Positions 49,842 through 58,345 of a stretch of DNA of 64,000 nucleotides are shown here, piece by piece. The position numbers were made by a program, and so were the translations under genes. Each line of letters opens with the position of its first letter. The first letter of the stretch is position 1. The notes below the pieces were generated by a model. That model ran no database searches. It saw only the letters and a program-made list of their open reading frames with translations, and had not been told where the DNA came from. The stretch is from Streptomyces koelreuteriae (GTDB lineage: Bacteria; Actinomycetota; Actinomycetes; Streptomycetales; Streptomycetaceae): positions 4,526,001 through 4,590,000 of the forward strand of contig NZ_CP075896.1 of the NCBI RefSeq assembly GCF_018604545.1. The letters are read 5' to 3'.

Positions 49842-50825
49842 TCAGGGCTCCAGGACCACCTTCCCCGTCGTCCCCCGGCTCTCCAGTGCCTCGTGCGCGG
49901 CCGCCGCCTCGCGGAGTGGGAAGCGTTGGACGGCCGGGGTGAGGCGGCCGGTGGCGGCTTCGGTGAGGGCGCGGAGTTCGAGGGTGCGCAGGGGGTCGGG
50001 GCCTCCGGCCTTGCTCAGCATCGTGGGGCCGAGGACCTGTTCGGAGACGCCGTCGACGAGGTAGGGCTCGCCGTCGAGGATGCCCTGGCCGGACCAGCCG
50101 AAGACGATGTGCTTGCCGTCGGGGCCGAGGAGGGCGACGGCCTCGTGGGCCACGTCGCCGCCGACGCCGTCGAAGACGACGGTCGCGGTCCGGCCGCCGA
50201 GGTGGGCGCGGACCTTGGCGGGCCAGGCCGGGTCCTTGTAGTCGACGGCGAGATCGGCACCGTTCGCCTGTACGCGGGCGACCTTGTCCGGCCCGCCCGC
50301 GAGGCCGATGACGGTCGCGCCGGCGTTCCTGGCGTACTGGACGATCAGCGTGCCGATGCCTCCGGCGGCGGCCGGGACGACGGCCACCGAGTCGGGCCCG
50401 AGGTCGGCGAACTGGAGGATCCCCATCGCCGTACGGCCCGTGCCGATCATGGCGACGGCCTCGGCGAAGTCCAGGTTCTCCGGGATCTCGTGCAGGCGTT
50501 CGGCCGCGGTGACGGCCAGTTCGGCGTACCCGCCGGGGACGAAGCCGAGGTGGGCGACGACCCGCTTGCCGAGCCACAGGTCCGCGACGCCCTCGCCCAG
50601 GGACTCGACGACCCCGGCGACCTCGCGGCCGGGGATGGTGGGGAGCGGCGTCGGCTCGGCCGCCGGTCCGCCCCGCATGCCTTCGCGCAGGGCGGCGTCC
50701 AGGAGGTGGACGCCCGCCGCCCGTACGGCGATACGGACCTGGCCGGGGTCCGGCCGGGGGTCCTCGACCCGCTCGTGGGTGAGGTTCCCGGCCGGGCCGA
50801 AGGCGTGCAGGCGGATGGCGTGCAT
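49842..50825 (-). CDS. NADPH-dependent quinone oxidoreductase (MDR family), SoxR target
   Basis: The 327-residue medium-chain dehydrogenase lacks the zinc ligands of alcohol dehydrogenases and has the quinone-reductase pattern: GPAGNLTHERVEDPRPDPGQ, then PTIPGREVAGVVESLGEGVA, and the NADPH-binding VVPAAAGGIGTLIVQYARNA. It likely reduces quinones or redox-active antibiotics. A SoxR box lies in its promoter (50867-50886), and this matches S. coelicolor SCO4266, a member of the small SoxR regulon. The ATG at 50825 has GGAG upstream. Confidence 0.92.
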   Translation of the reverse strand: MHAIRLHAFGPAGNLTHERVEDPRPDPGQVRIAVRAAGVHLLDAALREGMRGGPAAEPTPLPTIPGREVAGVVESLGEGVADLWLGKRVVAHLGFVPGGYAELAVTAAERLHEIPENLDFAEAVAMIGTGRTAMGILQFADLGPDSVAVVPAAAGGIGTLIVQYARNAGATVIGLAGGPDKVARVQANGADLAVDYKDPAWPAKVRAHLGGRTATVVFDGVGGDVAHEAVALLGPDGKHIVFGWSGQGILDGEPYLVDGVSEQVLGPTMLSKAGGPDPLRTLELRALTEAATGRLTPAVQRFPLREAAAAHEALESRGTTGKVVLEP

Positions 50826-50866
50826 ACGAGGCTCCTCGTGTCGCGGTGGTCTGCGACAAGCCTTCA

Positions 50867-50886
50867 ACCTCAAGCTTGCTTGAGGT
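50867..50886 (-). promoter_or_regulatory. SoxR box upstream of the quinone oxidoreductase gene
   Basis: CCTCAAGC (50868-50875) and GCTTGAGG (50878-50885) are perfect arms around TT, matching the SoxR consensus CCTCAAG...CTTGAGG. On the minus strand a -35-like TTGACC lies at 50889-50884 and a weak -10-like AAGGCT 19 bp further on, the long spacing of SoxR-activated promoters. It overlaps the stop codon of the FAD oxidoreductase gene. Confidence 0.88.
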
Positions 50887-52033
50887 CAAGCTCCTGCCGT
50901 CCGAGGGCCAGGGAGACCGCCGTCAGGGCGCTGTTGAAGGAGACCTCCGAGAGCACACCGGGCGCCGCGACCTGGTCACCGGCGAGATAGACACCGTCGC
51001 CCCGGTCCACGGCGGGCCGGTCGCGCCAGCTCGTGCCGGGCAGGTCGACCGCGCCCGTACGGCCGGCCGCGACGGCCTCGCGCCGCCAGGTGACCCGCTT
51101 GCGCCAGCCCGGGAACCCCAGGTCGAGCAGCTCCTCGGCGTGGGCGATGCCGTCGGACTTCGACTCGTGCGGGGCGAGGGGGAGCTGCCCCTGGATGAGC
51201 TGCTCGCCGGCCGGGGCGAGGGTGCGGTCCTGGGCGGTGAACCGTTCCAGCCAGCCGGGCGCGTCCAGGTCGGAGACCGCGAAGGCGTCCCCGCGCCGGG
51301 TGCGCACGGCCAGGTCGATCAGGGCGGTACGGCCGCTCGGCCAGGTCAGGGAGTCGTCGCCGAGCAGATGCCGGGCGGCGGGGAGGGAGGTCGCGACGAT
51401 CACCGGCGTATCCGTGGGGAGCATGTCGACACGGGACAGGGTCTCCATCCGGACGCCCAGGTTCCAGGCCCGGGCGGCCATCCGGTCGATGATGCCGCCC
51501 CAGCCGCCGCGCGGGTAATGGGCCTCGGGCGGCAGCTTGGTGGCCCGGCGCAGGCGCTCCTGCACGAACGCGGCCGACAGGGAGCCGGGGTCGTGGTGGA
51601 AGAGGGCGACGGCGGAGTAGTGGGCGGCGGCCCGGGCGCCTTCCTCGCCCGCGACGCCGGTCGCCCAGGTCAGGAAGTCGACGTCCACGGGCGCCTGCCG
51701 GGCGGTCCTGCGCAGCAGCTTCAGCATCGGGAAGGGCGGGGTGCGGCGCAGCACGCCGTGGTGCCGCAGCCGTAGCCGGGCGGCCTCCAGGGGCGGGATC
51801 GGGGCGAGCGGGCCGATGAGGTCGCGCTGCTTGAGCCAGGCCCAGTGCGGACCGCCGTTGTAGAGGGCGTGTGGGCCCTCGTTCGTGCGGTACGGGCCGT
51901 CGGCGGTTCGGGCCCGGCCGCCGAGGGTGTGGTGGGTTTCGTGGAGGGTGACCTTGACGCCCGCCTCGGCGGCGGTGATCGCGGCGGTCAGTCCGGCGAA
52001 GCCGCCGCCGATGACGGTGATGCGGTGGTGCAT
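50870..52033 (-). CDS. FAD-dependent oxidoreductase (amine oxidase/phytoene desaturase-like)
   Basis: The 387-residue protein starts with the dinucleotide-binding motif ITVIGGGFAGLTAAITAAEA, then VTLHETHHTLGGRAR, both typical of flavin amine oxidases and carotenoid desaturase relatives. The C-terminal GVYLAGDQVAAPGVLSEVSF is the second FAD motif. The substrate is unknown. The ATG at 52033 is chosen as the natural start; the open frame to 52171 adds no family sequence. Its 3' end houses the SoxR box of the gene downstream, 44 bp before that gene's start. Confidence 0.87.
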   Translation of the reverse strand: MHHRITVIGGGFAGLTAAITAAEAGVKVTLHETHHTLGGRARTADGPYRTNEGPHALYNGGPHWAWLKQRDLIGPLAPIPPLEAARLRLRHHGVLRRTPPFPMLKLLRRTARQAPVDVDFLTWATGVAGEEGARAAAHYSAVALFHHDPGSLSAAFVQERLRRATKLPPEAHYPRGGWGGIIDRMAARAWNLGVRMETLSRVDMLPTDTPVIVATSLPAARHLLGDDSLTWPSGRTALIDLAVRTRRGDAFAVSDLDAPGWLERFTAQDRTLAPAGEQLIQGQLPLAPHESKSDGIAHAEELLDLGFPGWRKRVTWRREAVAAGRTGAVDLPGTSWRDRPAVDRGDGVYLAGDQVAAPGVLSEVSFNSALTAVSLALGRQELDLKQA

Positions 52034-52169
52034 GGCTGGGATCTCCCTTGAGGCCTGAGGTCGACAATCGCCTTCGGGATTACGACCGTTCACGGGGGCC
52101 GGAATGTGACATGGCCGGTGTTCGCGCAGGTCAGGGGGTGTTGTCAGTGGTGGGGTGCAGCATGGGGTC

Positions 52170-52865
52170 ATGGCGAGGAGAGCGACGGGCCGTCCGGGTG
52201 CGACCGGCCCTGCGGGTGTGAAGGGCGCGCGGCGGCCGGAGCTACGGCTGCCCGTGTTGGAGCCGTACGAGGGGGGTGGGCTGGAGCCGGACGGGGACTA
52301 CGACGGGCTGGAGTTCCGGGACGCGGAGCTCACCGGGCAGGACGGGGCGGGGGCCCGTTTCATGGACTGCGCGCTGACGGGGTGCGCGCTGGACGAGACC
52401 CGGCTGCGGCATGCTCGCTTCCTGGACTCGGCCCTCACCGGTGTCCGGGGCGTCGGCACCGACCTCTCCGAGGCGACCCTGCGGGACGTGGAGCTCACCG
52501 ATGCCCGCCTCGGCGGGCCGCAGTTGCACGGGGCGGTGCTGGAGCGGGTGGTGATCCGCGGCGGCAAGATCGACTATCTGAATCTGCGCACCGCCCGGCT
52601 CAGAGACGTCGTCTTCGAGGGCTGTGTCCTCGTCGAGCCGGACTTCGGGGGCGCCCGCCTGGAGCGGGTGGAGTTCGTCGACTGCGCCCTGAAGGGCGTC
52701 GACCTGCACGCGGCGACCCTCACGGACGTCGACCTGCGCGGGGCCGCGTCGCTGGAGATCAGCCGGGGTTTCGACCGGCTGTCGGGGGCGGTGATCAGTA
52801 CGGCGCAACTGCTGGATCTGGCACCGGTGCTGGCGATGGAGTGGGGGATCAGGGTGGAGGGCTGA
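52170..52865 (+). CDS. Pentapeptide-repeat protein
   Basis: The 231-residue product consists largely of A(D/N)LxX-type pentapeptides: LEFRDAELTGQDGAGARFMD, CALTGCALDETRLRHARFLD, ATLRDVELTDARLGG, and further to about residue 195. They should fold into a right-handed quadrilateral beta-helix. Some such proteins protect DNA gyrase, but that cannot be claimed here. The N-terminus is basic (MARRATGRPG). The ATG at 52170 or a GTG at 52155 may be used. Confidence 0.85.
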   Translation: MARRATGRPGATGPAGVKGARRPELRLPVLEPYEGGGLEPDGDYDGLEFRDAELTGQDGAGARFMDCALTGCALDETRLRHARFLDSALTGVRGVGTDLSEATLRDVELTDARLGGPQLHGAVLERVVIRGGKIDYLNLRTARLRDVVFEGCVLVEPDFGGARLERVEFVDCALKGVDLHAATLTDVDLRGAASLEISRGFDRLSGAVISTAQLLDLAPVLAMEWGIRVEG

Positions 52866-52886
52866 TCGCCGTACGCGCAGCGCCGC

Positions 52887-52955
52887 GCGCTCACCACTCG
52901 TGCGAGCCCGTGCTCACCACTCGTACCAGCCCGCGCTCACCACTCGTACCAGCCG
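52887..52955. repeat. Three tandem 23-bp repeats at the 3' end of a membrane-protein gene
   Basis: Units 52887-52909, 52910-52932 and 52933-52955 share GCTCACCACTCGTACCAGCC, with two changes in the first. The last copy includes the stop codon and final codons (GWYEW) of the gene at 52937-53593; the others are extra copies of that gene end. Confidence 0.95.
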
Positions 52956-53593
52956 TCCGACCCCGCCCGCTCCGGCCAGTCGTAGGACTGGTGCAGTCCT
53001 ATGAGGGCGTTGACCAGGCGGGGGTCGAGTTCGTGCCTCAGCAGCCGGTAGTCCTCGGCCACCGCGCGGAAGACGAGGTGGGCGCGGTGGGAGCCGTCGC
53101 GCCAGGTGATGCGTCGGGGTGGGCGGGGGCCGTCGTCGCCCTCCGCCATCAGGACCCAGATCAGGCACAGCAGTTGGACGGGCAGCCCGAAGGGCCACCA
53201 CAGCAGCCAGCTCCACAGCCGCCCCTGGTACCCCTGGAGGACCGGCCCCCCGACCGGTTCCACGGTCCAGCGCCGGCGGCCCCACCGGAAGGCGCGGCGC
53301 CGCCGCAGGGTGATCCGCCCGAGCGGGGCCCCGTACGGATCCAGGACGTGGTACACCGCCGGGCGCCCGCTCAGCCGTGACCCCAGGGGCTGCTCCGTCA
53401 CGACCCGGGCGACCGGCGACCCGTCCTCGGCGCGCAGATGGAAGGCCCGCAGGGAGCGGAGCCGGTCCGGGGCGGGGCTGTCGGGGTCGCGGACGAGCCG
53501 GGCGGAGGTGTCCTGCGGCGTTCCCTCCCCGCTGACGACGGCCGGTGGGTCCACGCTGTAGTTCAGGCCGTAGGCCACTCGTCCGTCGGTCAT
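52937..53593 (-). CDS. Hypothetical membrane-associated protein
   Basis: The 218-residue product has a soluble N-terminal domain (about 1-120; PAVYHVLDPYGAPLGRITLR), a hydrophobic pair of segments in LWSWLLWWPFGLPVQLLCLI and VLM near residues 128-150, and a C-terminal charged domain ending GWYEW. The arrangement resembles LURP-one/scramblase-like Streptomyces proteins, but I cannot confirm this. The ATG at 53593 is preferred. A second long frame on the same strand (from 54026) is a shadow. The gene end has been triplicated (previous entry). Confidence 0.65.
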   Translation of the reverse strand: MTDGRVAYGLNYSVDPPAVVSGEGTPQDTSARLVRDPDSPAPDRLRSLRAFHLRAEDGSPVARVVTEQPLGSRLSGRPAVYHVLDPYGAPLGRITLRRRRAFRWGRRRWTVEPVGGPVLQGYQGRLWSWLLWWPFGLPVQLLCLIWVLMAEGDDGPRPPRRITWRDGSHRAHLVFRAVAEDYRLLRHELDPRLVNALIGLHQSYDWPERAGSDGWYEW

Positions 53594-53683
53594 GCGTCCG
53601 TTCTCCCCGTGTCCGTCGCCGGTCGTCGCCGGTCCTCGCCGGTCGTCGCAGGGCGATCGTGTCACCCCGGTGGCGGACCGGTG

Positions 53684-54184
53684 TCAGGAGACCCTGGGGA
53701 AGCGCGCCTGGAGCGTCCAGATCGCCGGGTTCTCGGCGAGATCGTCGTGCAGATCGGTGAGGTCGGCGATCAGGTCGTGCAGGAAGTCCCGGGACTCGCG
53801 GCGCAGTTCGGAGTGGGAGACGGTGAGCGGGGGCTCCTCCGCGCGCATCCAGTCGGCCTCGATGTCCACCCAGCCGAAGCGGCGCTCGAACAGCATCCGG
53901 TCGGTCGACTCGGTGAAGTCCAGCTCCGCGTGCTGCGGCCGGGACGCCCGCGAGCCCGCCGGGTCCCGGTCGATCCGCTCCACGATGTCGCACAGCGCCC
54001 ACGCGAAGTCGAGCACCGGCACCCATCCCCAGGCTGTGGACACCTCGTGGTCGGTCTTGGTGTCCGCCAGATAGACGTCGCCGCAGAACAGATCGTGCCG
54101 CAGGGCGCGGACGTCCGCGCGGCGGTAGTCGGTCTGCGGAGGGTCCGGGAAGCGGTTGGAGAGGGCGTAGCCGATGTCGAGCAC
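53684..54184 (-). CDS. Conserved hypothetical protein
   Basis: The 166-residue product has aromatic and acidic segments (FCGDVYLADTKTDHEVSTAW, then GWVPVLDFAWALCDIVERID) and a helical C-terminus (HDLIADLTDLHDDLAENPAI). No signal peptide, and no named family that I can confirm. The start is GTG at 54184 (VLDIGYALSNRF). It is divergent from the M1 peptidase gene with 38 bp between, so the two promoters must overlap. Confidence 0.65.
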   Translation of the reverse strand: MLDIGYALSNRFPDPPQTDYRRADVRALRHDLFCGDVYLADTKTDHEVSTAWGWVPVLDFAWALCDIVERIDRDPAGSRASRPQHAELDFTESTDRMLFERRFGWVDIEADWMRAEEPPLTVSHSELRRESRDFLHDLIADLTDLHDDLAENPAIWTLQARFPRVS

Positions 54185-54222
54185 GGGGGTGATGCTGTCA
54201 CGACCCCCATAGGATCGAGAGC

Positions 54223-55626
54223 GTGGCCCGGTCCGTACGTCTTGTCCCCGCCCTGCTCGTCTCCGCGCTCGCCCTCACGGCCTGCGGTGGGGTCCACGGC
54301 ACCCCGGGCGGCTCCGGTGTACGCGACCCCTACTTCCCGAAGGCCGGCAACGGCGGCTACGACGTCACCCACTACGGCCTGCGCCTCGCCTACGACCCGG
54401 ACGCCCACCACCTCACCGGCACGGCGACCCTCACCGCGCGGGCGACCCAGGACCTCACCGCCTTCAACCTGGACCTGCTCGGCCTGGACGTCGGCGAGGT
54501 CACCGTCGGCGGCGAGACGGCCCGCTGGAACCGCGCCGGGCAGGAGCTCACCGTCCGGCCGCGCAAGGACCTCGGCCGGGACGAGACGTTCCGCGTGACC
54601 GTCCGCTACTCCGGGGCGCCCGAGACCGTCACCGACCCGGACGGCTCCCAGGAGGGCTGGCTGCGCACCGGCGACGGCGTGCTCGCGCTGGGGGAGCCGG
54701 TGGGGTCGATGGCGTGGTTCCCCGGCAACCACCACCCCTCCGACAAGGCGTCCTACGACCTCACGGTGACCGTGCCGCTAGGGCTCCGGGCCGTCTCCAA
54801 CGGGGAGTTGCGCGACGTCACGACCGCGAAGGACGGCCGTACGACCTTCGCCTGGCACTCCGCCGAGCCCATGGCGAGCTACCTCGCCACGCTCGCGATC
54901 GGCCGCTTCGACATCACCCGCTCCACCGCCCGCTCCACGGCCCGGGACCGTCTGCCCGTGTACACGGCCGTCGACCCGGACGAGAAGGAGGCGAGCCGCG
55001 CCGTGCTCGCGCGCATCCCCGAGATCCTGCGCTGGGCGGAGAAGCGGTTCGGCCCCTACCCCTTCTCCTCCACCGGCGCGATCGTCGACCGAGCGGCCGA
55101 GGTCGGCTACGCCCTGGAGACCCAGACCCGCCCCGTCTTCCCCGGCGCCCCCGGCCTCACCCTCCTCGTCCACGAACTCGCCCACCAGTGGTACGGCGAC
55201 TCCGTCACACCGGAGAGCTGGCGCGACATGTGGCTCAACGAGGGCTTCGCGACGTACGCGGAGTGGCTGTGGCGGGAGGACCACGGCGGGGAGAGCGCGC
55301 AGGAGTCCTTCGACGCGCTGTACGAGAACGGCGAGAAGACGTACAAGGACCTCTGGGCGTTCCCGCCCGCGAAGCCCGCGGATGCCGCGAACATCTCCGG
55401 CGATCCCGTCTACCAGCGCGGCGCGATGGTCCTCCAGAAGGTCCGCCAGACGGTGGGTGACGACAGATTCTTCGCCATCCTGCGGGGGTGGGCGGCCGAG
55501 CATCGGTACGGGAACGCGGACACGGCCGAGTTCACGGCGTACGTCGAGGAACAGGCGCCCGGGGAGGACTTCGAGGGGATCTGGGAGGACTGGCTGTACG
55601 GGGAGGGGAAGCCGGAGCGGCCGTGA
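54223..55626 (+). CDS. M1 family zinc metallopeptidase, lipoprotein
   Basis: The 467-residue product has a lipoprotein signal with lipobox LTAC (RLVPALLVSALALTACG), then an aminopeptidase-N-type domain. The zinc site is HELAHQWYGD (His317, Glu318, His321), with the third ligand Glu in MWLNEGFATYAEWL. The exopeptidase GAMEN motif is not seen in its usual form, though GAIVDRAAEVGYALE lies near its place. Anchored outside the membrane, it could trim peptides. The start is GTG at 54223. A C-terminal helical ERAP-like domain is lacking, as in short M1 forms. Confidence 0.9.
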   Translation: MARSVRLVPALLVSALALTACGGVHGTPGGSGVRDPYFPKAGNGGYDVTHYGLRLAYDPDAHHLTGTATLTARATQDLTAFNLDLLGLDVGEVTVGGETARWNRAGQELTVRPRKDLGRDETFRVTVRYSGAPETVTDPDGSQEGWLRTGDGVLALGEPVGSMAWFPGNHHPSDKASYDLTVTVPLGLRAVSNGELRDVTTAKDGRTTFAWHSAEPMASYLATLAIGRFDITRSTARSTARDRLPVYTAVDPDEKEASRAVLARIPEILRWAEKRFGPYPFSSTGAIVDRAAEVGYALETQTRPVFPGAPGLTLLVHELAHQWYGDSVTPESWRDMWLNEGFATYAEWLWREDHGGESAQESFDALYENGEKTYKDLWAFPPAKPADAANISGDPVYQRGAMVLQKVRQTVGDDRFFAILRGWAAEHRYGNADTAEFTAYVEEQAPGEDFEGIWEDWLYGEGKPERP

Positions 55627-55684
55627 GGGCGGAGCCGGAGCGCCGTTGGGGGCTCAGGTGCGGGGGTGGCTGCGGGTTCGTTGT

Positions 55685-55711
55685 GGCTTGTCGCGCAGTT
55701 CCCCGCGCCCC
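55685..55711 (-). repeat. Dispersed 27-bp intergenic repeat, copy 2
   Basis: Exact reverse complement of 22717-22743. It lies between the converging M1 peptidase and terD genes. Confidence 0.9.
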
Positions 55712-55723
55712 CAAGCAAAGGGC

Positions 55724-55758
55724 GGAGCCCCCGGCCTCTTCCAAGGCTCGGGGGCTCC
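55724..55758. terminator. Hairpin terminator for terD
   Basis: GGAGCCCCCG (55724-55733) pairs with CGGGGGCTCC (55749-55758) around 15 bases that can pair further. It lies 28 bp past the terD stop. Confidence 0.8.
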
Positions 55759-55786
55759 ACAGTGTCAGAACAAGCTCGACGTCCGA

Positions 55787-56362
55787 TCAGACGTTCACGC
55801 CGAAGTCCTGGGCGATGCCGACCAGGCCCGAGGCGTAGCCCTGGCCGACTGCGCGGAACTTCCACTCCGCGCCGTTGCGGTAGAGCTCACCGAAGACCAT
55901 GGCCGTCTCCGTGGCCGCGTCCTCCGACAGGTCGTAGCGGGCGATCTCGGCGCCGCCGGCCTGGTTGACGATGCGGATGTAGGCGTTGCGGACCTGGCCG
56001 AAGTTCTGCGAGCGGTTCTCCGCGTCGTAGATGGACACCGGGAAGACGATCTTCTCGATGTCGGCCGGGAGGGCGGCGAGGTTGACGTTGATGGCCTCGT
56101 CGTCGCCGGCGCCTTCGCCCGTGCGGTTGTCACCGGTGTGGACGATCGTGTTGTCCGGGGTCTGCTTGTTGTTGAAGAACACGAAGTGGGCGTCCGAGAA
56201 GACCTTGCCCTGCGTGTTCACCGCGATCGCGGACGCGTCGAGGTCGAAGTCCGTGCCGGTGGTGGTGCGGACGTCCCAGCCGAGGCCCACGGTGACGTCG
56301 GTCAGGCCCGGAGCCTCCTTGGTGAGCGAGACGTTGCCACCCTTGGACAGGCTTACAGCCAT
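55787..56362 (-). CDS. TerD family calcium-binding stress protein
   Basis: The 191-residue protein matches TerD: MAVSLSKGGNVSLTKEAPGL, then GLGWDVRTTTGTDFDLDASA with the acidic calcium loop, DAHFVFFNNKQTPDNTIVHT, and NLAALPADIEKIVFPVSIYD. TerD proteins bind calcium with high affinity and affect tellurite resistance, differentiation and stress in Streptomyces. The ATG at 56362 follows AGGGA. It stands alone, not within a full ter operon. The gene ends at the hairpin near 55740. Confidence 0.93.
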   Translation of the reverse strand: MAVSLSKGGNVSLTKEAPGLTDVTVGLGWDVRTTTGTDFDLDASAIAVNTQGKVFSDAHFVFFNNKQTPDNTIVHTGDNRTGEGAGDDEAINVNLAALPADIEKIVFPVSIYDAENRSQNFGQVRNAYIRIVNQAGGAEIARYDLSEDAATETAMVFGELYRNGAEWKFRAVGQGYASGLVGIAQDFGVNV

Positions 56363-56530
56363 TGTTGGGAGTCCCTTCCCTCGTTTACGTACGGCAGTAC
56401 GGCAAAGAAGCTGCGTCAAAGAAGCTACAGCTACCCCCCTGAACGTAGAGAGGGGTACGCGAGGTTCCAGCTCCTTTACTTTCTTTACTCGCGATTATTG
56501 GGATGACGTGGACGGGACAGAAGCGGGAAC

Positions 56531-56968
56531 ATGGACGGCATGTCTGGTCCCCACGTCATCCGCGGCTCCGTCTCCCTGCCCGAGGCCGAGCTCATGTGGC
56601 GTTTCTCGCGGTCGTCGGGGCCGGGCGGGCAGCACGTCAACACCAGTGACTCGAAGGTCGAGCTGAGTTTCGACCTGGCGAAGACCGAGGCGCTGCCCGA
56701 GGTGTGGAAGCAGCGGGCGCTGGAGCGGCTGGCCGGGCGCCTGGTCGACGGAGTCGTCACCGTACGGTCCTCCGAGCACCGCTCCCAGTGGCGCAACCGC
56801 GAGTCCGCCGCCGTACGCCTCGCCGCCCTCCTGGCCGAAGCCACCGCGCCCCCGCCCAAGCCCCGCAGGAAGACCCGGATCCCCCGGGGGATCAACGAGC
56901 GGCGGCTGCGCGAGAAGAAACAGCGCTCGGAGACCAAGCGCGGCCGAACGGGCCAGGGCTGGAGCTAG
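56531..56968 (+). CDS. arfB: Alternative ribosome-rescue factor ArfB (peptidyl-tRNA hydrolase)
   Basis: ArfB frees peptides from stalled ribosomes. The 145-residue product has the GGQ motif in SRSSGPGGQHVNTSDSKVEL (GGQ at about residues 31-33), like class I release factors, and a long basic tail (PKPRRKTRIPRGINERRLRE and KKQRSETKRGR) that would enter the mRNA channel. The length is usual. Starts at ATG 56531 or 56540 are possible. It lies between terD (divergent) and a GNAT gene (convergent). Confidence 0.92.
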   Translation: MDGMSGPHVIRGSVSLPEAELMWRFSRSSGPGGQHVNTSDSKVELSFDLAKTEALPEVWKQRALERLAGRLVDGVVTVRSSEHRSQWRNRESAAVRLAALLAEATAPPPKPRRKTRIPRGINERRLREKKQRSETKRGRTGQGWS

Positions 56969-56983
56969 CGCCTGTCGAGGGAC

Positions 56984-57451
56984 CTAGGCCAGCTCCAGCA
57001 GCCCCACCGTCTGGCCCCCGCTGTTCTCCCCGGCCGGACGGAAGCCGAGGCCCAGGTAGAAGCCCTCGGGGCCGTTCGGTCCCGGGTGCCAGGTGACGTA
57101 GTACTTCTCGGTGCCGTGCCGGCGCAGCTCGGCGGCGACGGACTCGACGGCGAAACGGCCGTACCCCTTGCCCTGCTCCCCGGCCGCGATGTTCAGCCGC
57201 CACAGGCCCGAGCGGAATTCGCTGCCGTCCCCGTACCAGTCGATGCCGAGCGAGGCCATCAGGAAGCCGACCGGGCGGTCGCCGTCGACGATGAGGCGGG
57301 GCCAGGCGATGGCGCCGTGCGCGTACGCCTCGGCGAGCGACTTCACGACCGGGGCGACCGCGTGCTCCTGGTCGGGGCGGACCTGGATGCCGAGGGCGGC
57401 GTCCAGATTCCCGGCGGTGATCTCTTCGAGGCGGAGGCCCGTCGTCGTCAT
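56984..57451 (-). CDS. GNAT family N-acetyltransferase
   Basis: The 155-residue protein has the GNAT core: RLIVDGDRPVGFLMASL (strand before motif A), WRLNIAAGEQGKGYGRFAVE with the acetyl-CoA loop QGKGYG (Q/RxxGxG/A), and YYVTWHPGPNGPEGFYLGLG as motif B. It acetylates an unknown amine. The ATG at 57451 starts MTTTGLRLEEITAGN. It ends 15 bp past the convergent arfB stop. Confidence 0.9.
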   Translation of the reverse strand: MTTTGLRLEEITAGNLDAALGIQVRPDQEHAVAPVVKSLAEAYAHGAIAWPRLIVDGDRPVGFLMASLGIDWYGDGSEFRSGLWRLNIAAGEQGKGYGRFAVESVAAELRRHGTEKYYVTWHPGPNGPEGFYLGLGFRPAGENSGGQTVGLLELA

Positions 57452-57500
57452 GCGCGCACCCTAGGGTCGACGATCAACCCCGGGCCACCGGATTTCCGCC

Positions 57501-58133
57501 TCAGCCCAACTGCCGGTACCGCCCCCGGAAGTACGTCAGCGGCCCGCCCTCCGCGCTCGGCACCCGGGCGGTCAGCACACGGCCGATGACCAGCGTGTGG
57601 TCGCCGGCCGCTACGCGCTGCTCGGTACGGCACTCCAGGACGGCCAGGGCGCCGCCCACCAGGGGTGCCCCGCTGTACTCGCCGCGCGTGTACGGGATGT
57701 CGGCGAACAGCAGCCGGTCGCTGACCCGGCCCTTCATGGCGAACCGGCCCGCGATGTGCCGCTGGCTCTCGGACAGGACGGACACCGCCCACTCGGGCTG
57801 TTCGTCGAGCAGTTCGTCCATGCGGGAGCCCTCGCGCAGGCTCACCAGCACCATCGGCGGGTCCAGGGACACCGACATGAAGGCCGTGGCCGTCATGCCC
57901 ACGTCCTCGCTGCCGGGCGCCGAGGGGTCGTCCGGGTCGAGCGGCGGCTCCTGCGCGGTCACCAGGACCACGCCCGAGGCCAGCCGGGACATGGCGGCGC
58001 GGAACTCGTCGTTGCTCACCCCCTCAGCATGCCCGGAGGCGGGCGACGGAATGATCGGGGACGTGGCGGGCGCGGCGATCGGAGAGGTGGCGGACGAGGC
58101 GATCGAAGACGCGGCAGGGGGAGTGTTCGGCAC
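57501..58133 (-). CDS. Flavin reductase family protein
   Basis: The 210-residue protein has the FMN-binding split-barrel form of two-component monooxygenase reductases: FRAAMSRLASGVVLVTAQEP, then VGMTATAFMSVSLDPPMVLV, and LECRTEQRVAAGDHTLVIGR. It probably supplies reduced FMN or FAD to a monooxygenase, but none is nearby. The N-terminal 38 residues are a low-complexity Ser/Pro/Ala stretch (SSIASSATSPIAAPATSPII). The start may be GTG at 58133, or the GTG at 58016 that removes this extension. Confidence 0.85.
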   Translation of the reverse strand: MPNTPPAASSIASSATSPIAAPATSPIIPSPASGHAEGVSNDEFRAAMSRLASGVVLVTAQEPPLDPDDPSAPGSEDVGMTATAFMSVSLDPPMVLVSLREGSRMDELLDEQPEWAVSVLSESQRHIAGRFAMKGRVSDRLLFADIPYTRGEYSGAPLVGGALAVLECRTEQRVAAGDHTLVIGRVLTARVPSAEGGPLTYFRGRYRQLG

Positions 58134-58314
58134 ACCGGAAACGCTAATCTCCGCCCCGCGCGCCCCGCATCGGGCTCCCGCCCGAGCACGGTCCTAGGAC
58201 TTCCGGCGGACCGGACGGCCTTTTCCCTGCCAACGTGTGTACAGCGTGACAAGGCTTCGTTCGCAGGACGCATATGGGGATTGCAGAAACTCCCGGCAAT
58301 TGTTCAGCTTTGCC

Positions 58315-58330
58315 TGTGACTTGAGTCACA
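58315..58330. promoter_or_regulatory. Crp-type palindrome upstream of cdgB
   Basis: TGTGACTTGAGTCACA is a full match to TGTGA-N6-TCACA and to the S. coelicolor Crp motif GTG-N6-GNCAC. It lies about 137 bp before the cdgB start. Confidence 0.65.
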
Positions 58331-58345
58331 AGGGGCAGGAATTGT

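Noticed and set aside
58315..58330. BldD site at the TGTGACT/AGTCACA palindrome
   Set aside because: The spacing between the TGAC and GTCA halves is one base short of the BldD consensus, while it fits a Crp site fully; the BldD-like box is the one at 58346.
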